Source: CAWABB01 sp963780165 (GTDB taxonomy: Bacteria; Bacteroidota; Ignavibacteria; UBA10030; UBA6906). From it: a DNA stretch of 64,000 bases. The position numbers and the translations under genes are program-made. A model generated the notes under the pieces. It searched no databases, had not been told where the DNA came from, and worked only from the letters and a program-made list of their open reading frames with translations. Positions 8,974-18,525 of the stretch are shown here, in pieces; position 1 is the first letter of the stretch, and the number at the start of each line of letters is the position of its first letter. The stretch spans positions 1,798,001 through 1,862,000 of the forward strand of contig CAWABB010000001.1 of the NCBI GenBank assembly GCA_963780165.1, read 5' to 3'.

Positions 8974-11556
8974 TCAATAAATCCCCCTGCTGCTCTCCTG
9001 CTGTGTCAGCTTCAGATCCCGGAGCTGCGGCGCTTTGAGGCGGATCTCGATCCTGAAGTTCCTGTACTGACCTACCGGCACCCACGAGAAGTCCAGTTCC
9101 CAGCAGTGCAGGTCGCGGTACACCGTGATCAGCGGCGCAGAGACTTCCTGCCGCAGGATGTCGTAGTTCGCGCTCGCGGTGATCTTCCAGTAATCCGTCA
9201 GATTGAACCCGAGGCGTGCGGCGAGCGTCGAGCTCCTGAAGATGGTGCCCGGCGCGGGCTCCTGCTGGGCGAAGTTCCACGTGAGGTCCAGGCTCCACGG
9301 AAGGCTGAAGTCGGCCTCGACATCGTCGTACAACCCCACGAACCCCGACTTTCGTGCACGGTTGATCGAATCCTGCTCCGTGACGATCGGTCCTGCCTTA
9401 GTCTCTCGCCTCTCGCCGCTGAGTCGCGTTCCAATGCTCAGGGAGAACGCCGTCAGGTCCCACAGTCGGCCCTCCTCTGACAGCAGAAACTTGTCCACTC
9501 TCCGCCCGCGCGTCGGCTGATCGGGGTACGGCTCGTATGTGTACAGATTGAACCTGCTCGACCCACCGATGCTCAGCAGGTCCGCGATCGAGGTCCTGAA
9601 GTCCAGCCCGACTTCGCTGAACTTCAGGCTGTCCGCCGCGAAATTGTAGCCGACTCCTGCCGTCAGGTTCAGGAGCTGCACCTTCTGCTCCTTCCCCGAG
9701 GTGTCCGACGGCGCCATCTTCGCCTCGAACACGTTCCCCAGGGAGAAGTTGATAGCCTGCCGCTCCCCTGCCGGCGCTCCGCCGAAGATCGACTTCTGAA
9801 ACCTGTCGTACCGCCGCGTCGCGCCGAGCGTGTCCGTGTACTCCCCGTAGTATCCGAAGCGCGGAGCAGCGAAATCAGGCGAAAGGGAATACGAGATTGA
9901 CGGTATCAGTTGATGGCGGATCGCATTGATACCCAGGATGTGCGGCTGGACGATCCCGAACAGGCGCGTGCTGGCGTTGATGCCGAGCGAATAATACCGC
10001 ACCGCCTCGAATCCCCGCGGCTCCGACGTGGCGAGGACCCCTGACCCCTGTTCGAACGACTGCTCCAGCGCACGGTCATACCATTTCTCGGTGTACGAGA
10101 GGAACGGCGAGATGGTGATATACCCGGCCTTGGGCGACGCGCTGACGTTCACCTGATGCTGAACCCCGGGTCGCACATCCTGCACCGACCCGGTCTCCAG
10201 GAATGTCTTTGTCTCCCTGTTCTCCAACCGCCCGCTGTACGATATCCCGATCAGATCGTACCACTGCTTTCCGCCCGGAGACGTCCGGAACGGATACGTC
10301 TGATTCATCGTAAACGAGACACCCGGGAGCACCTGCGTCAGCTCGACCGCCCCTGGCCGTGGGTTGAGGTTCTGGTCTCGTGACATGTTCGCGGTCAGGC
10401 TGAACGGCGTCCCCTCCCATGACTTCATGAACGTGACGTTTGAAACGATATTCTGTTCCAGCAGGTTGTTCAGGTTGACGCTGGTGTTCTGGTAGTACGT
10501 GCTGCTGAGGAACCGAACGTTCGCCGAGAGACGCGTCGTCGGATCGAACGATTGTTCGTGCATCCATCCGATGGCGTATTCGCGCGTGTCGCTGTAGTCA
10601 GGGTCGTATGGTTCGCCGGTGACGACCCGCCCATAGGAGACACTCAGGCTCCCCCTCAGGAGATATCGCAAGGCGTACCGGAAGTCAGAGAAGAATGTAT
10701 ACCCTCCCTTGGAGTAGACATCCCCACGGAAGTTCAGGTCGAGATAGTCGTCGATGGCCCAGTAGTACCCGAGGTTGCTGATGTACCTCCCTCTCGTGGT
10801 GACTCCGTATGACGGGGTAAGCAGTCCCGACCGCCTGCCCCGCTGCACGGGAAACACGCCGAACGGCAGCGCCATCACCGGCGCGTCGCCAACGTACATG
10901 ACTACCGGGCGCGCAATGATCTTGTCCTCGGCGATCAACTTCATCTGGGAGCTGCCGAAATGGTAGTGCGGGGTCTCCAGCTCGCATGTGGTGAACGCTC
11001 CGTCCTCCACGAACATCACGTCTTCGTCCACCTTCTTGATCGATGCGCCTCTGTACCATGCCTCATCGATCGCGGTCCTGCCCACCCCGATCTTGCCCTT
11101 CCGGGTGCGGAAGTTGTACGCAACAGACTCCCCGTTGTAGGTATCCGTACCGTCTTTCAGGACGGGAAGGCCGCGCTGCTTCGTCCCGGTCGTGTCGGAG
11201 GAATCGGGGATGCCGTGTGCGGTGAGTTCTGCGGTGTTCCAGTCGACCGAGACGCGATCGGCGTCCAGCCCCAGCTCCTTGTACCGGATCGTCGCTGTCC
11301 CGAAGAGGTCCATCGTCCTGGTGCCGACATGGTAGAGCACGGAATCCTTGGCCGTGAACGTGACGACGGAATCCACGCCCGAGGGGGAGGTCACTTCTGA
11401 CGTGTCTGCGCGTACCGCGGATGTGTCCCCCGGGGCTCGTGGCTGGGCCGCAGTGCCCGGCGAACTGGCGCGGGGTTGTGCCTTCGCCCCCGGTGCCGGC
11501 GCAAGCAGGCTGAGGAGCACGGCAAGCACAAAAGATGCGGAACGCAGGCGGGTCAT
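8974..11556 (-). CDS. lptD: LPS-assembly protein LptD-like outer membrane protein (OstA family)
   Basis: 860 residues from the ATG at 11556, whose first bases overlap the rarA stop (ATGA), so translation is probably coupled. A signal peptide (TRLRSASFVLAVLLSLLAPAPGAKA) is followed by a Ser/Thr/Pro-rich linker. Next is an OstA/LptA-like beta-jellyroll (VTFTAKDSVLYHVGTRTMDLFG and following) and then a long beta-barrel region with alternating aromatic strands. It would insert lipopolysaccharide into the outer leaflet of the outer membrane. Bacteroidota-type LptD proteins are often annotated only as putative LPS-assembly proteins. The domain order supports the family, but the gene name is an inference. 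Confidence 0.8.
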   Translation of the reverse strand: MTRLRSASFVLAVLLSLLAPAPGAKAQPRASSPGTAAQPRAPGDTSAVRADTSEVTSPSGVDSVVTFTAKDSVLYHVGTRTMDLFGTATIRYKELGLDADRVSVDWNTAELTAHGIPDSSDTTGTKQRGLPVLKDGTDTYNGESVAYNFRTRKGKIGVGRTAIDEAWYRGASIKKVDEDVMFVEDGAFTTCELETPHYHFGSSQMKLIAEDKIIARPVVMYVGDAPVMALPFGVFPVQRGRRSGLLTPSYGVTTRGRYISNLGYYWAIDDYLDLNFRGDVYSKGGYTFFSDFRYALRYLLRGSLSVSYGRVVTGEPYDPDYSDTREYAIGWMHEQSFDPTTRLSANVRFLSSTYYQNTSVNLNNLLEQNIVSNVTFMKSWEGTPFSLTANMSRDQNLNPRPGAVELTQVLPGVSFTMNQTYPFRTSPGGKQWYDLIGISYSGRLENRETKTFLETGSVQDVRPGVQHQVNVSASPKAGYITISPFLSYTEKWYDRALEQSFEQGSGVLATSEPRGFEAVRYYSLGINASTRLFGIVQPHILGINAIRHQLIPSISYSLSPDFAAPRFGYYGEYTDTLGATRRYDRFQKSIFGGAPAGERQAINFSLGNVFEAKMAPSDTSGKEQKVQLLNLTAGVGYNFAADSLKFSEVGLDFRTSIADLLSIGGSSRFNLYTYEPYPDQPTRGRRVDKFLLSEEGRLWDLTAFSLSIGTRLSGERRETKAGPIVTEQDSINRARKSGFVGLYDDVEADFSLPWSLDLTWNFAQQEPAPGTIFRSSTLAARLGFNLTDYWKITASANYDILRQEVSAPLITVYRDLHCWELDFSWVPVGQYRNFRIEIRLKAPQLRDLKLTQQESSRGIY

Positions 11557-12875
11557 CGCCGTCTGGACTTCCACCATGAGTTCAGCCGCTCGCGTATTGT
11601 GCGCTCGGCGCCGTTGTCGGTCGGCCGGTAATACTTCCGGTCTTTGAGGTCGTCAGGAAGGTACTGTTGGTCCGCAAAGCTGCCCGGATGGTCGTGTCCG
11701 TACTTGTATCCGGTCCCGTACCCGAGCCCTGCCATCACTCCCGTGGGAGCGTTCCGCAGATGCAGGGGGACCGGCGAGGCTGGCCTCTCGCGCACGTCGG
11801 CCCCCGCCTCGCTGATCGCCACATAGGATGCGTTGCTCTTCGGGGCCGAGGCCAGGTAGGTCGCGGCCTGCGCAAGGATGATGCGCGCCTCGGGCATGCC
11901 GACGTAGTCCACAGCGGTGAACGCAGAGGTCGCAATCGCGAGCGCCATCGGATCGGCGTTGCCGACGTCTTCGGACGCGAGCACGATCATCCGCCGCGCG
12001 ATGAACTTGGGGTCCTCTCCGCCTTCGAGCATCCTCGCCATCCAGTAGACGGCGCCATCCGGGTCGCACCCCCGCATGCTCTTGATGAAGGCAGAGATGA
12101 TATTGTAATGCTCCTCTCCGCCGTCGTCGTACTTCGCCTGCTTCCGCTGGAACGCCTCTTCGACGTGTGATCTGCTGATGGAGAGCGCTGTGCCGCGCCC
12201 CGTATCCGCAAGCCTGGCGGCAGTCTCGAGGCCGTTCAGCATCGCGCGCGCGTCGCCACCGGCATAGAGCATCAGGAGCGGGCGGTCTTCGATCGTGACC
12301 GTTCGCCCCTGGAACGCGGAGTCGGTCGCCACCGCGTGATCGAGAATCCGGTTGAGGTCGGCGTCGGTCAGCGGACGGAGGACATAGAGCCGGCAGCGCG
12401 AGAGGAGCGGGGGAATGACCTCGAACGACGGGTTCTCGGTTGTCGCGCCGATAAGCGTGATCAGGCCTTCCTCGACGCTGTGCAGAAGCGCGTCCTGTTG
12501 CGCCTTATTGAAGCGGTGGATTTCGTCGATGAAGAGGATGGTCCGCCGCCGGGTTCGGCGCGCGTTCTCGCGGGCGGCCTCCAGGATGCCGCGCACTTCC
12601 TTGACTCCGGAAGCGACCGCACTGAGCTGGAAGAACTCCGCCTGCGTGCGACGGGCGATAATGCGGGCCAGCGTGGTCTTGCCGCTCCCCGGGGGGCCCC
12701 AGAGGAGCATCGAAGGCACCTGGTCCATCTCGATCAGCCGCTGGAGCGCCTTCCCTTCACCGACGAGGTGCTCCTGTCCGACGAATTCCTCGAGCGTCCG
12801 AGGGCGCGTGCGCTCAGCGAGTGGAGAGTGTGCGGAGGGAGCCTCGTGGTCCGCCTGTGTGTCGAAGAGGTCCAT
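11553..12875 (-). CDS. rarA: Replication-associated recombination protein A (AAA+ clamp-loader-like ATPase)
   Basis: 440 residues. The N-terminus has the conserved PLAERTRPRTLEEFVGQEHL lead. Walker A GPPGSGKT is at 60-67, Walker B is TILFIDEIHRF, and sensor 1 is GATTENPSFE. The C-terminal oligomerisation part contains MRGCDPDGAVYWMARMLEGGEDP, diagnostic for RarA/MgsA/WRNIP1. It acts at stalled replication forks. It is co-directional with the FtsB-like gene upstream (35-base gap) and overlaps lptD downstream by 4 bases. Confidence 0.95.
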   Translation of the reverse strand: MDLFDTQADHEAPSAHSPLAERTRPRTLEEFVGQEHLVGEGKALQRLIEMDQVPSMLLWGPPGSGKTTLARIIARRTQAEFFQLSAVASGVKEVRGILEAARENARRTRRRTILFIDEIHRFNKAQQDALLHSVEEGLITLIGATTENPSFEVIPPLLSRCRLYVLRPLTDADLNRILDHAVATDSAFQGRTVTIEDRPLLMLYAGGDARAMLNGLETAARLADTGRGTALSISRSHVEEAFQRKQAKYDDGGEEHYNIISAFIKSMRGCDPDGAVYWMARMLEGGEDPKFIARRMIVLASEDVGNADPMALAIATSAFTAVDYVGMPEARIILAQAATYLASAPKSNASYVAISEAGADVRERPASPVPLHLRNAPTGVMAGLGYGTGYKYGHDHPGSFADQQYLPDDLKDRKYYRPTDNGAERTIRERLNSWWKSRRR

Positions 12876-12910
12876 GGAGGATCAGGCGGCTGCGGAATGG
12901 TGGTACGGAC

Positions 12911-13258
12911 TCAGCGGCTGCGGGCGACGCGATAGACCGTTTCGCCCTCGCGGACCATGCCGTATTTCTCGCGTGCCACCTTTTCGATCGTCTTCCGGTC
13001 GCCATCGAGCGCCCGGGATTCCTGCTGCAGTCGTTTTGCCTCCGCCTCCGCCTCCCGGATCTTCTGCTCCAGTTCGGTCTTCTGGGCCTGGAGCCGTACA
13101 CGCTGCACGACGCCGCGGTTGCCGAACAGAACGAACAGGGCAAGCGGCACGCCGAGGGCAAGGCCCAGCACCAGGCGACGGTTCGCGAGAAGGCGCTTCA
13201 GCGCCAACCGGAGGTCGACCCGTCTGTCAAGCTTGCGATAGAAATCACCGTCACCCAT
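12911..13258 (-). CDS. FtsB/DivIC-family septum formation initiator protein
   Basis: 115 residues from the ATG at 13258-13256. A longer in-frame reading to 13357 extends past a promoter and a terminator and was rejected. It has a short cytoplasmic N-terminus, one membrane segment at about 29-45, a coiled coil at about 52-95 rich in Glu, Lys and Gln, and the family C-terminal motif IEKVAREKYGMVREGETVY. It would join FtsL and FtsQ-type proteins at the division site. The -7 box of a candidate promoter ends only 4 bases before the ATG, so the mRNA may be leaderless. Confidence 0.85.
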   Translation of the reverse strand: MGDGDFYRKLDRRVDLRLALKRLLANRRLVLGLALGVPLALFVLFGNRGVVQRVRLQAQKTELEQKIREAEAEAKRLQQESRALDGDRKTIEKVAREKYGMVREGETVYRVARSR

Positions 13259-13262
13259 CGGA

Positions 13263-13293
13263 AGAATGTACGACTTAATCCGAGGACGCGCAA
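13263..13293 (-). promoter_or_regulatory. -33/-7 type promoter for the ftsB-like/rarA/lptD operon
   Basis: On the minus strand: TTG (13293-13291), 20 bases, TACATTCT (13270-13263), then four bases and the ATG at 13258. Transcription would begin at or next to the start codon. Confidence 0.5.
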
Positions 13294-13333
13294 GGGCAGG
13301 AATGCCGCGGGGGGGACTGTGCGAAGACAGAAA

Positions 13334-13395
13334 CGCCTCGCGAGACCCCCGCCTCACCGGGCATCAGGCCGGTGAGGCAGGGCCGCCGCGAGGCG
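13334..13395 (-). terminator. Nested hairpin terminator after the HEAT-repeat gene
   Basis: The inner perfect stem GCCTCACCGG/CCGGTGAGGC is at 13351-13360 and 13369-13378. The outer 9-bp stem CGCCTCGCG/CGCGAGGCG is at 13334-13342 and 13387-13395. On the minus strand it is followed by the T-rich run TTTCTGTCTTC. It lies 20 bases after the HEAT gene stop. Confidence 0.65.
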
Positions 13396-13414
13396 TCGAT
13401 CAATCCCGGTGGGG

Positions 13415-13858
13415 TCAGCGGGCTGCGACCGCGGGCGTCATCTCTGTTCCGCCGGCCGCGGAAGCAAACGCGCCGCCTTCGGTATACTGCTGGTGAAACC
13501 ATGCGCACAGGGACTGCACATTCCGGCTCTCGTCGAACTGCGCGGCACGCTGCACGGCGTATACCCCGCGAGCGTCGCCAATGCGCGTGAGCGCAAGCGC
13601 CGCGACGATCCGAGCCGATTCGGTGTCGCTGTCGCGCAGCATCCCCATCAACGGAACCACCGCCTTCGTCGACCCGATTTCACCCAGCATGTAGGCCGCG
13701 CTCTCGCGCAGACCCGCGTTGTCAGACGCCAGGGCTGTAAGCAGGTTCGCTTCCACCCTCGCATATCGCTCCGGCGGCTGAATCTCGAGCTTGCCCGCCG
13801 CCTGTGCCGCCGACGCGATCATCACCACCGCGACCATTCCTGCTATCACCCGTTTCAT
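13415..13858 (-). CDS. Small secreted HEAT-repeat protein
   Basis: 147 residues from the ATG at 13858, preceded by GGGAGGGAG. A signal peptide (MKRVIAGMVAVVMIASAAQA) is followed by about two HEAT-like helical repeats, for example LASDNAGLRESAAYMLGEIG and MLRDSDTESARIVAALALTRIGD. Such repeats usually bind proteins in the periplasm. No partner is evident. It has its own terminator downstream and appears to be a single-gene unit after ddl. Confidence 0.75.
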   Translation of the reverse strand: MKRVIAGMVAVVMIASAAQAAGKLEIQPPERYARVEANLLTALASDNAGLRESAAYMLGEIGSTKAVVPLMGMLRDSDTESARIVAALALTRIGDARGVYAVQRAAQFDESRNVQSLCAWFHQQYTEGGAFASAAGGTEMTPAVAAR

Positions 13859-14012
13859 GACTCCCTCCCATGTTTGGTTTCTGTTGCCGACAGACGTGAA
13901 TACGGGAGTGGTGTGCGGAGGTTTCATCGGACGCGCAGCGATCCGATGGTATGCGGTGAAATGCAGATCGGCGCGATGAAATGCAATCGCGCCCCAGTGA
14001 GCGAAGGCTAAA

Positions 14013-15137
14013 TCACGATTGGTACCAGGCCCTTGACGGATTGTACGTGCGGCGCAGGGCCCGCGTCTGGCGATGACGCTCGATCGCGAGCTGAATCAGG
14101 CGGTCGAGCAACTCCGGATACGACAGGCCGCTCGCTTCCCAGAGTTTCGGATACATGCTGATGGCGGTGAATCCAGGAATCGTGTTCAATTCGTTGATGT
14201 AGATGCGGCCCGTTCGCCTCGCCATCAGGAAGTCCGCGCGCGCCATGCCTGCGCAATCGATTGCGCGATACGCCCGGACAGCGTACTCCCTCGCCTTTCG
14301 TGCGGACGCTCTCGGAATCCTCGCGGGAATCACGGCCGTGGATTTTCCATCCACGTACTTCGCATCGTAATCGTAGAATTCATTCGACGGGATGATCTCT
14401 CCTGGTACCGACGCCTCCGGATCGTCGTTCCCGAGCACGCTGACCTCGATTTCCCGCACATCGCGGATCCCCTGCTCCACGATCACCTTGCGATCGTATT
14501 GCACGGCTTCCTCAAACGCACGCAGCAATTCCTTTCTATCGTGCGCTTTCGAAATCCCCACGCTCGATCCTGTGTTTGCGGGTTTTACGAAGACCGGATA
14601 GCGGAGCCGGCGTTCGACGACCGCAGCAGCTTTCCTGGGCGCCTCGTTGACCGCAGCAGCATAGAACCAGCAGTACCGCGGCACGGGAATCGCCGCCTGC
14701 TCGAACAGCTGTTTCTGCACGATCTTGTCCATCCCGACCGCCGACCCGAGCACGCCTGCCCCGACGTACGGTATATCCGCAAGTTCCAGGAGCCCCTGCA
14801 TCGTCCCGTCTTCTCCGAATGTGCCGTGCAGAACCGGAAAGATCACATCCAGCCTGATCGGATCTGACGTGCCGCCGCCCGCGCCGATCAACCCCTGGCG
14901 CCCCGGCTCCGGCAGAAGCGTGTGCTCGGGCTGAGACGCCGGCACCCCGCCTTCCTTCATCAGACCCAGAGCGCCCGTCGAGCTGATCCATCGCCCGTCG
15001 GGCGTTATGCCGATGGGCACGACCTCATATCTGTCCGCCGGGAGCGCACCCATGACGGAGGCCGCCGACACCAACGACACCTGATGCTCGCTCGAGCGAC
15101 CGCCGAAGATGACTCCGATCCGGATTTTGGAAGGCAT
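14013..15137 (-). CDS. ddl: D-alanine--D-alanine ligase
   Basis: 374 residues from the ATG at 15137, with GAGGA about 9 bases upstream. The N-terminal domain has IRIGVIFGGRSSEHQVSLVSA. The ATP-grasp part follows, with GTFGEDGTMQGLLELADIPYVG, the KPANTGSSVGISKA loop and the metal-binding end INELNTIPGFTAISMYPKLW. It makes the D-Ala-D-Ala dipeptide for peptidoglycan in the cytoplasm. It is the last gene of a run that includes lysA, another cell-wall precursor gene, with only 11 bases separating it from the lipoprotein gene upstream. Confidence 0.96.
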   Translation of the reverse strand: MPSKIRIGVIFGGRSSEHQVSLVSAASVMGALPADRYEVVPIGITPDGRWISSTGALGLMKEGGVPASQPEHTLLPEPGRQGLIGAGGGTSDPIRLDVIFPVLHGTFGEDGTMQGLLELADIPYVGAGVLGSAVGMDKIVQKQLFEQAAIPVPRYCWFYAAAVNEAPRKAAAVVERRLRYPVFVKPANTGSSVGISKAHDRKELLRAFEEAVQYDRKVIVEQGIRDVREIEVSVLGNDDPEASVPGEIIPSNEFYDYDAKYVDGKSTAVIPARIPRASARKAREYAVRAYRAIDCAGMARADFLMARRTGRIYINELNTIPGFTAISMYPKLWEASGLSYPELLDRLIQLAIERHRQTRALRRTYNPSRAWYQS

Positions 15138-15148
15138 GCGATGGGTCC

Positions 15149-15700
15149 TCACTGTTCCATTCGTTGACGGTATTTCGGCCCGAGCATCACGCTCGGCGGG
15201 ACAACTCGTTCACGGACTCTGTAGAACAGCCGCTCGGAGTCGCGCGGCCAGGAAATCTTCTGTGTGTTCTGGTGCCACGCCGTCACGGTCCCATTCGTCC
15301 GCACAATCTCTCGCTCCTGGGACACGACAATCGCCAGCTCCTCCGACGTGACCAGCAGCCCCTCGATCGCGGTGAGCTTTCCGAAGGAGTACTGCAGTTC
15401 CGCGCTCAGCGTGTCGCCCATCAGCAGAAACTTCTTCGCCACCAGCGTCCGACCCCGACGCTCGAATTCCTTGTCGACATCCCCCTCGGAGGACGCGAGC
15501 ATGTCTTCGAGGTCCGCCGTCACGGACGAATCCGTTGCGCCGTCCGATCGGATGTCGATCAGGCGGATCCACGCCTCTCCCCCGCCATCCTCGTTGACCC
15601 TGATCCTGTGTTCTGTCTCGCGCACGAACAGACAGCCGCTCAGCACGAGTGACCCGGCCAGGATGGCGAGCAGGGTACGCACAGACGCGGTGATTCTCAT
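15149..15700 (-). CDS. Lipoprotein of unknown function
   Basis: 183 residues from the ATG at 15700. A lipoprotein signal ends at the lipobox LSGC with the lipidated Cys23. The mature part is acidic with mixed alpha/beta character and shows no catalytic motif I recognise. It sits between lysA and ddl with short gaps, so it is probably made with the peptidoglycan precursor enzymes. The function is unknown. Confidence 0.75.
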   Translation of the reverse strand: MRITASVRTLLAILAGSLVLSGCLFVRETEHRIRVNEDGGGEAWIRLIDIRSDGATDSSVTADLEDMLASSEGDVDKEFERRGRTLVAKKFLLMGDTLSAELQYSFGKLTAIEGLLVTSEELAIVVSQEREIVRTNGTVTAWHQNTQKISWPRDSERLFYRVRERVVPPSVMLGPKYRQRMEQ

Positions 15701-15735
15701 GGTGCAATGTCCTTGACTGTTCGACCGGGGTCGGA

Positions 15736-16998
15736 TTACAGATCGGCAAATGTCTCGCGTGGCCGGACAACACGGGCGGTGCTGCCCTCCACCATCACCT
15801 CCGCCACGCGCAACCGCGCGTTGTAGTTCGACGAGACAACGAAGCCGTAGGCCCCTGCGCAGAGGACGGCAAGGCCATCGCCCCGCTGCACCCGCGGCAA
15901 CGGGCGGTCCTGGGCGAAAAAGTCGCCCGACTCGCACACGGGACCGACCACATCGGTCATCTCGTGCGGGGCTCCTTTCAACCGGATCGGAACGATCTGG
16001 TGATGCGACCCGTACAGGCTCGGCCGAATCAGATCGTTCATCCCCCCGTCCACGATCACAAACGTCTTCTTATCCATCTGCTTCCGGTAGAGCACGGTGA
16101 CCAGCAGTGCCCCTGCCTGTGCCACGATCGAGCGGCCCGGCTGGAACGAGATTCTACACCCGGCGTCTTTGAGCACGGGGATCAGGGAGCGGATGGCTTC
16201 CGGGGCGGTCAGGTCTTCCGACTCGTGCGGCTCTTCTGGCAATCCCGGATCCTGGAGGAATCCGTGGTAACGCACGGCGAACCCGCCGCCGAAATCCAGG
16301 TCCTCCATCGGGATCCCCGAAGCGCGCAGCTCACGCACAAGCCCCACAATGCGCCTCGCCGCCCTGTGGAAGACGTCGCGGTTCGTGATCTGCGACCCGA
16401 CGTGGCTGTGGAGGCCTCCCACCTCAATGTGGGGGAGCGTCATCGCATACGTCAGCTCCACCTCGGCATGGTGCCACGGAACGCCGAACTTATTATGCTT
16501 CAGGCTCGTGGAAATGTACCGGTGCCCGCCCGCGTCGATGTCCAGGTTCACGCGCAGGAGAACCCGCGCTTTCACCCCACGCGAGGCGGCAACCGCCTCG
16601 ATTGCCTCGAGCTCCTGACGGGATTCGATGTTGAAGGCGAGTATGCCGGCATCAATAGCCATCGCGATCTCATCGTCGCGCTTCCCAACCCCCGAAAACG
16701 TGATCGAGGAGGGCTTGAACCCCGCCTGCAGCGCGAGATACAGCTCACCCCCCGACCCGATATCCGCCCCCAGCCCCTGCGCTGCGATCAGCTTGAGAAT
16801 CTCCCTGTTCGCGTTAGCCTTCACCGCATAGTAGGCGAGGTGCGGTGCATCGCCACACGCGCTCTCGATCTCCCGGCAGTTCTGCACGATCGCTTCGCTG
16901 CTATATACGTACAGCGGGCTTCCGTATTCCTGCATCAGCGCGGCAACGTCGACGCCATCGCACCAGAGTGCCCCGCCGCGATAATAGAAGTGGCTCAT
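15736..16998 (-). CDS. lysA: Diaminopimelate decarboxylase
   Basis: 420 residues. The fold III PLP enzyme motifs are clear: YYAVKANAN with the PLP Lys60, HVGSQI, GGGFAVRY for phosphate binding, and CESGDFFAQDR with the active-site Cys of the C-terminal beta-domain. It converts meso-diaminopimelate to lysine in the cytoplasm. Its operon also holds ddl and a PgpH-like enzyme, which groups cell-wall precursor metabolism with second-messenger turnover. Confidence 0.95.
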   Translation of the reverse strand: MSHFYYRGGALWCDGVDVAALMQEYGSPLYVYSSEAIVQNCREIESACGDAPHLAYYAVKANANREILKLIAAQGLGADIGSGGELYLALQAGFKPSSITFSGVGKRDDEIAMAIDAGILAFNIESRQELEAIEAVAASRGVKARVLLRVNLDIDAGGHRYISTSLKHNKFGVPWHHAEVELTYAMTLPHIEVGGLHSHVGSQITNRDVFHRAARRIVGLVRELRASGIPMEDLDFGGGFAVRYHGFLQDPGLPEEPHESEDLTAPEAIRSLIPVLKDAGCRISFQPGRSIVAQAGALLVTVLYRKQMDKKTFVIVDGGMNDLIRPSLYGSHHQIVPIRLKGAPHEMTDVVGPVCESGDFFAQDRPLPRVQRGDGLAVLCAGAYGFVVSSNYNARLRVAEVMVEGSTARVVRPRETFADL

Positions 16999-17037
16999 GC
17001 TGATCCCCGATCGTGGATTGGTGTCATGCGTCCTCTC

Positions 17038-18498
17038 TCAGGATGCTTCGGAGGGAAGGCGGCGGGCCGCGGGAAGAAAGGGCGCCGGGAAGCTGAAATA
17101 CTCTTGATACTCCGGCCTGTATCCTTCGGCGTAGAACGCCCCGCTGGCCTTGTCCTGCACGTACGTACCACGGTACGCACCGCGTGCGATACGATCGGTC
17201 ATGTCGACGAACGCGTCAACATCGCTTCGGTCGCTGTAGCACCCGAGGCTCGCGCGGACCATCCCGGGCAGCCTCGACTTGTCGCCCGCGAGGACGTCGG
17301 CGGTCAGCGTGCGGTCCTCCTCGGGGGTGACGCCGAGAAGCTCCTTCACGTAGGGATGCGCGCAGAAGCATCCGTTCCGCACGCCGATCCCCCCTTCGGC
17401 TCCCATGATGGCGGCGGCCAGCGCATGGTGAACCCCCTCAACGTTGAACGCGATGACGCCGACCTTCTCCTCCAGGGCCTGCGTCGGTCCGTACAGCCTG
17501 ACACCCCGGACGCGGCGAAGGCGGTCATACGCGTATGTCATCAGCTCCAGCTCGTGTGCCGCCAGCGTGTCCATGCCGATCGAGGAGAGGACGTGCGAGG
17601 CCGTCGCGAGCGCAATCCCGCCGATCACGTTCGGACTCCCCGCCTCCTCCTTGTGCGGCGGCCGGTTCCAGTGGGCATCGTCCAGCGTGACAATGTCGAC
17701 CACCCCGCCCCCGACCATATCGGGCGCGCCGCGCTCGAAGAACTCGCGCGGACCGATGAGTGCGCCCGTTCCGAACGGGGCGTACATTTTGTGCGCTGAG
17801 AGCGCCACGAAGTCCAGGTGTTCCGGATCGCCATCAGGGCCCATCGCGATCGGTCGATGCGGGGCAAGCTGGGCGGCATCGACGACAATCCTCGCGCCGG
17901 CCTCGTGCGCCCATCGAGCGATTGCGTGAATGGGGGGGCACAGACCCGTGATGTTGGAGGCACCGTGCACTGCAACCGCCTTCAGACGCCCGCGGTGTGA
18001 CCGGATCGCCTGCTGGAGTTCTTCAAGATTGACGTGCCCATCGGGCGTGATCCCCACATGCTTCACGGTCGCGTGCCGCCGCCACGGCAGGTCGTTGGAG
18101 TGATGCTCGACAAGCGTCGTGATGACCACGTCGCCGGGCTCGAACCCGAACCGCGCCGCGATCTTGTTCACGCATTCGGTGGTGTTCTTCGTGAAGATCA
18201 CCGTGTTCGTCGCCAGATCGGCCCCGACGAACCGCCCGACCATGTCGTGCGCCGCGTCGAACGCTTCCGTGGCGAGCAGTGACTTGAATCCGGTGCCGCG
18301 GTGAACCCCGGAGTACCACGGCATGAAGTCTGTCACCGCCTGCATGACGCTTGCCAATGCGGGCGTGCTCGCGGCATTATCGAGGAACACGTAACGCCTG
18401 CTCGTGCCGTCCAGGAGCGGGACGAGCGTGCCGATCCCGACGATGTCGGCCCGAAGCGCAGCGATCGTACGGGGAAGTGTTGCCTGAGGGTGGTGCAT
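17038..18498 (-). CDS. Class V aminotransferase / cysteine desulfurase-like protein
   Basis: 486 residues, longer than the 400-410 usual for SufS. VFLDNAASTPA near the N-terminus, EHHSNDLPWR, the cofactor pocket VVDAAQLAPH and the PLP lysine Lys237 in ALSAHKMYAPFG are all present. A later RNGCFCAHP motif places a cysteine where cysteine desulfurases have their catalytic residue. It could therefore mobilise sulfur from cysteine, but no suf or isc partner genes are nearby. A selenocysteine lyase or another class V activity cannot be excluded. Confidence 0.85.
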   Translation of the reverse strand: MHHPQATLPRTIAALRADIVGIGTLVPLLDGTSRRYVFLDNAASTPALASVMQAVTDFMPWYSGVHRGTGFKSLLATEAFDAAHDMVGRFVGADLATNTVIFTKNTTECVNKIAARFGFEPGDVVITTLVEHHSNDLPWRRHATVKHVGITPDGHVNLEELQQAIRSHRGRLKAVAVHGASNITGLCPPIHAIARWAHEAGARIVVDAAQLAPHRPIAMGPDGDPEHLDFVALSAHKMYAPFGTGALIGPREFFERGAPDMVGGGVVDIVTLDDAHWNRPPHKEEAGSPNVIGGIALATASHVLSSIGMDTLAAHELELMTYAYDRLRRVRGVRLYGPTQALEEKVGVIAFNVEGVHHALAAAIMGAEGGIGVRNGCFCAHPYVKELLGVTPEEDRTLTADVLAGDKSRLPGMVRASLGCYSDRSDVDAFVDMTDRIARGAYRGTYVQDKASGAFYAEGYRPEYQEYFSFPAPFLPAARRLPSEAS

Positions 18499-18525
18499 GT
18501 GATGGTCTCCGGAGCTGTCCGATTC

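Noticed and set aside
12415..13278. Long plus-strand frame of 287 codons opposite rarA and the FtsB-like gene
   Set aside because: Arg/Ser/Pro-rich shadow of GC-rich coding sequence on the other strand; no motif and no start-site support.
13970..13993. 8-bp inverted repeat GGCGCGAT/ATCGCGCC after ddl
   Set aside because: Short stem without a T tail on either strand; could be a weak terminator but not supportable.
15964..17799. 611-codon plus-strand frame opposite lysA and the aminotransferase
   Set aside because: Antisense shadow; both minus-strand genes have full sets of catalytic motifs.
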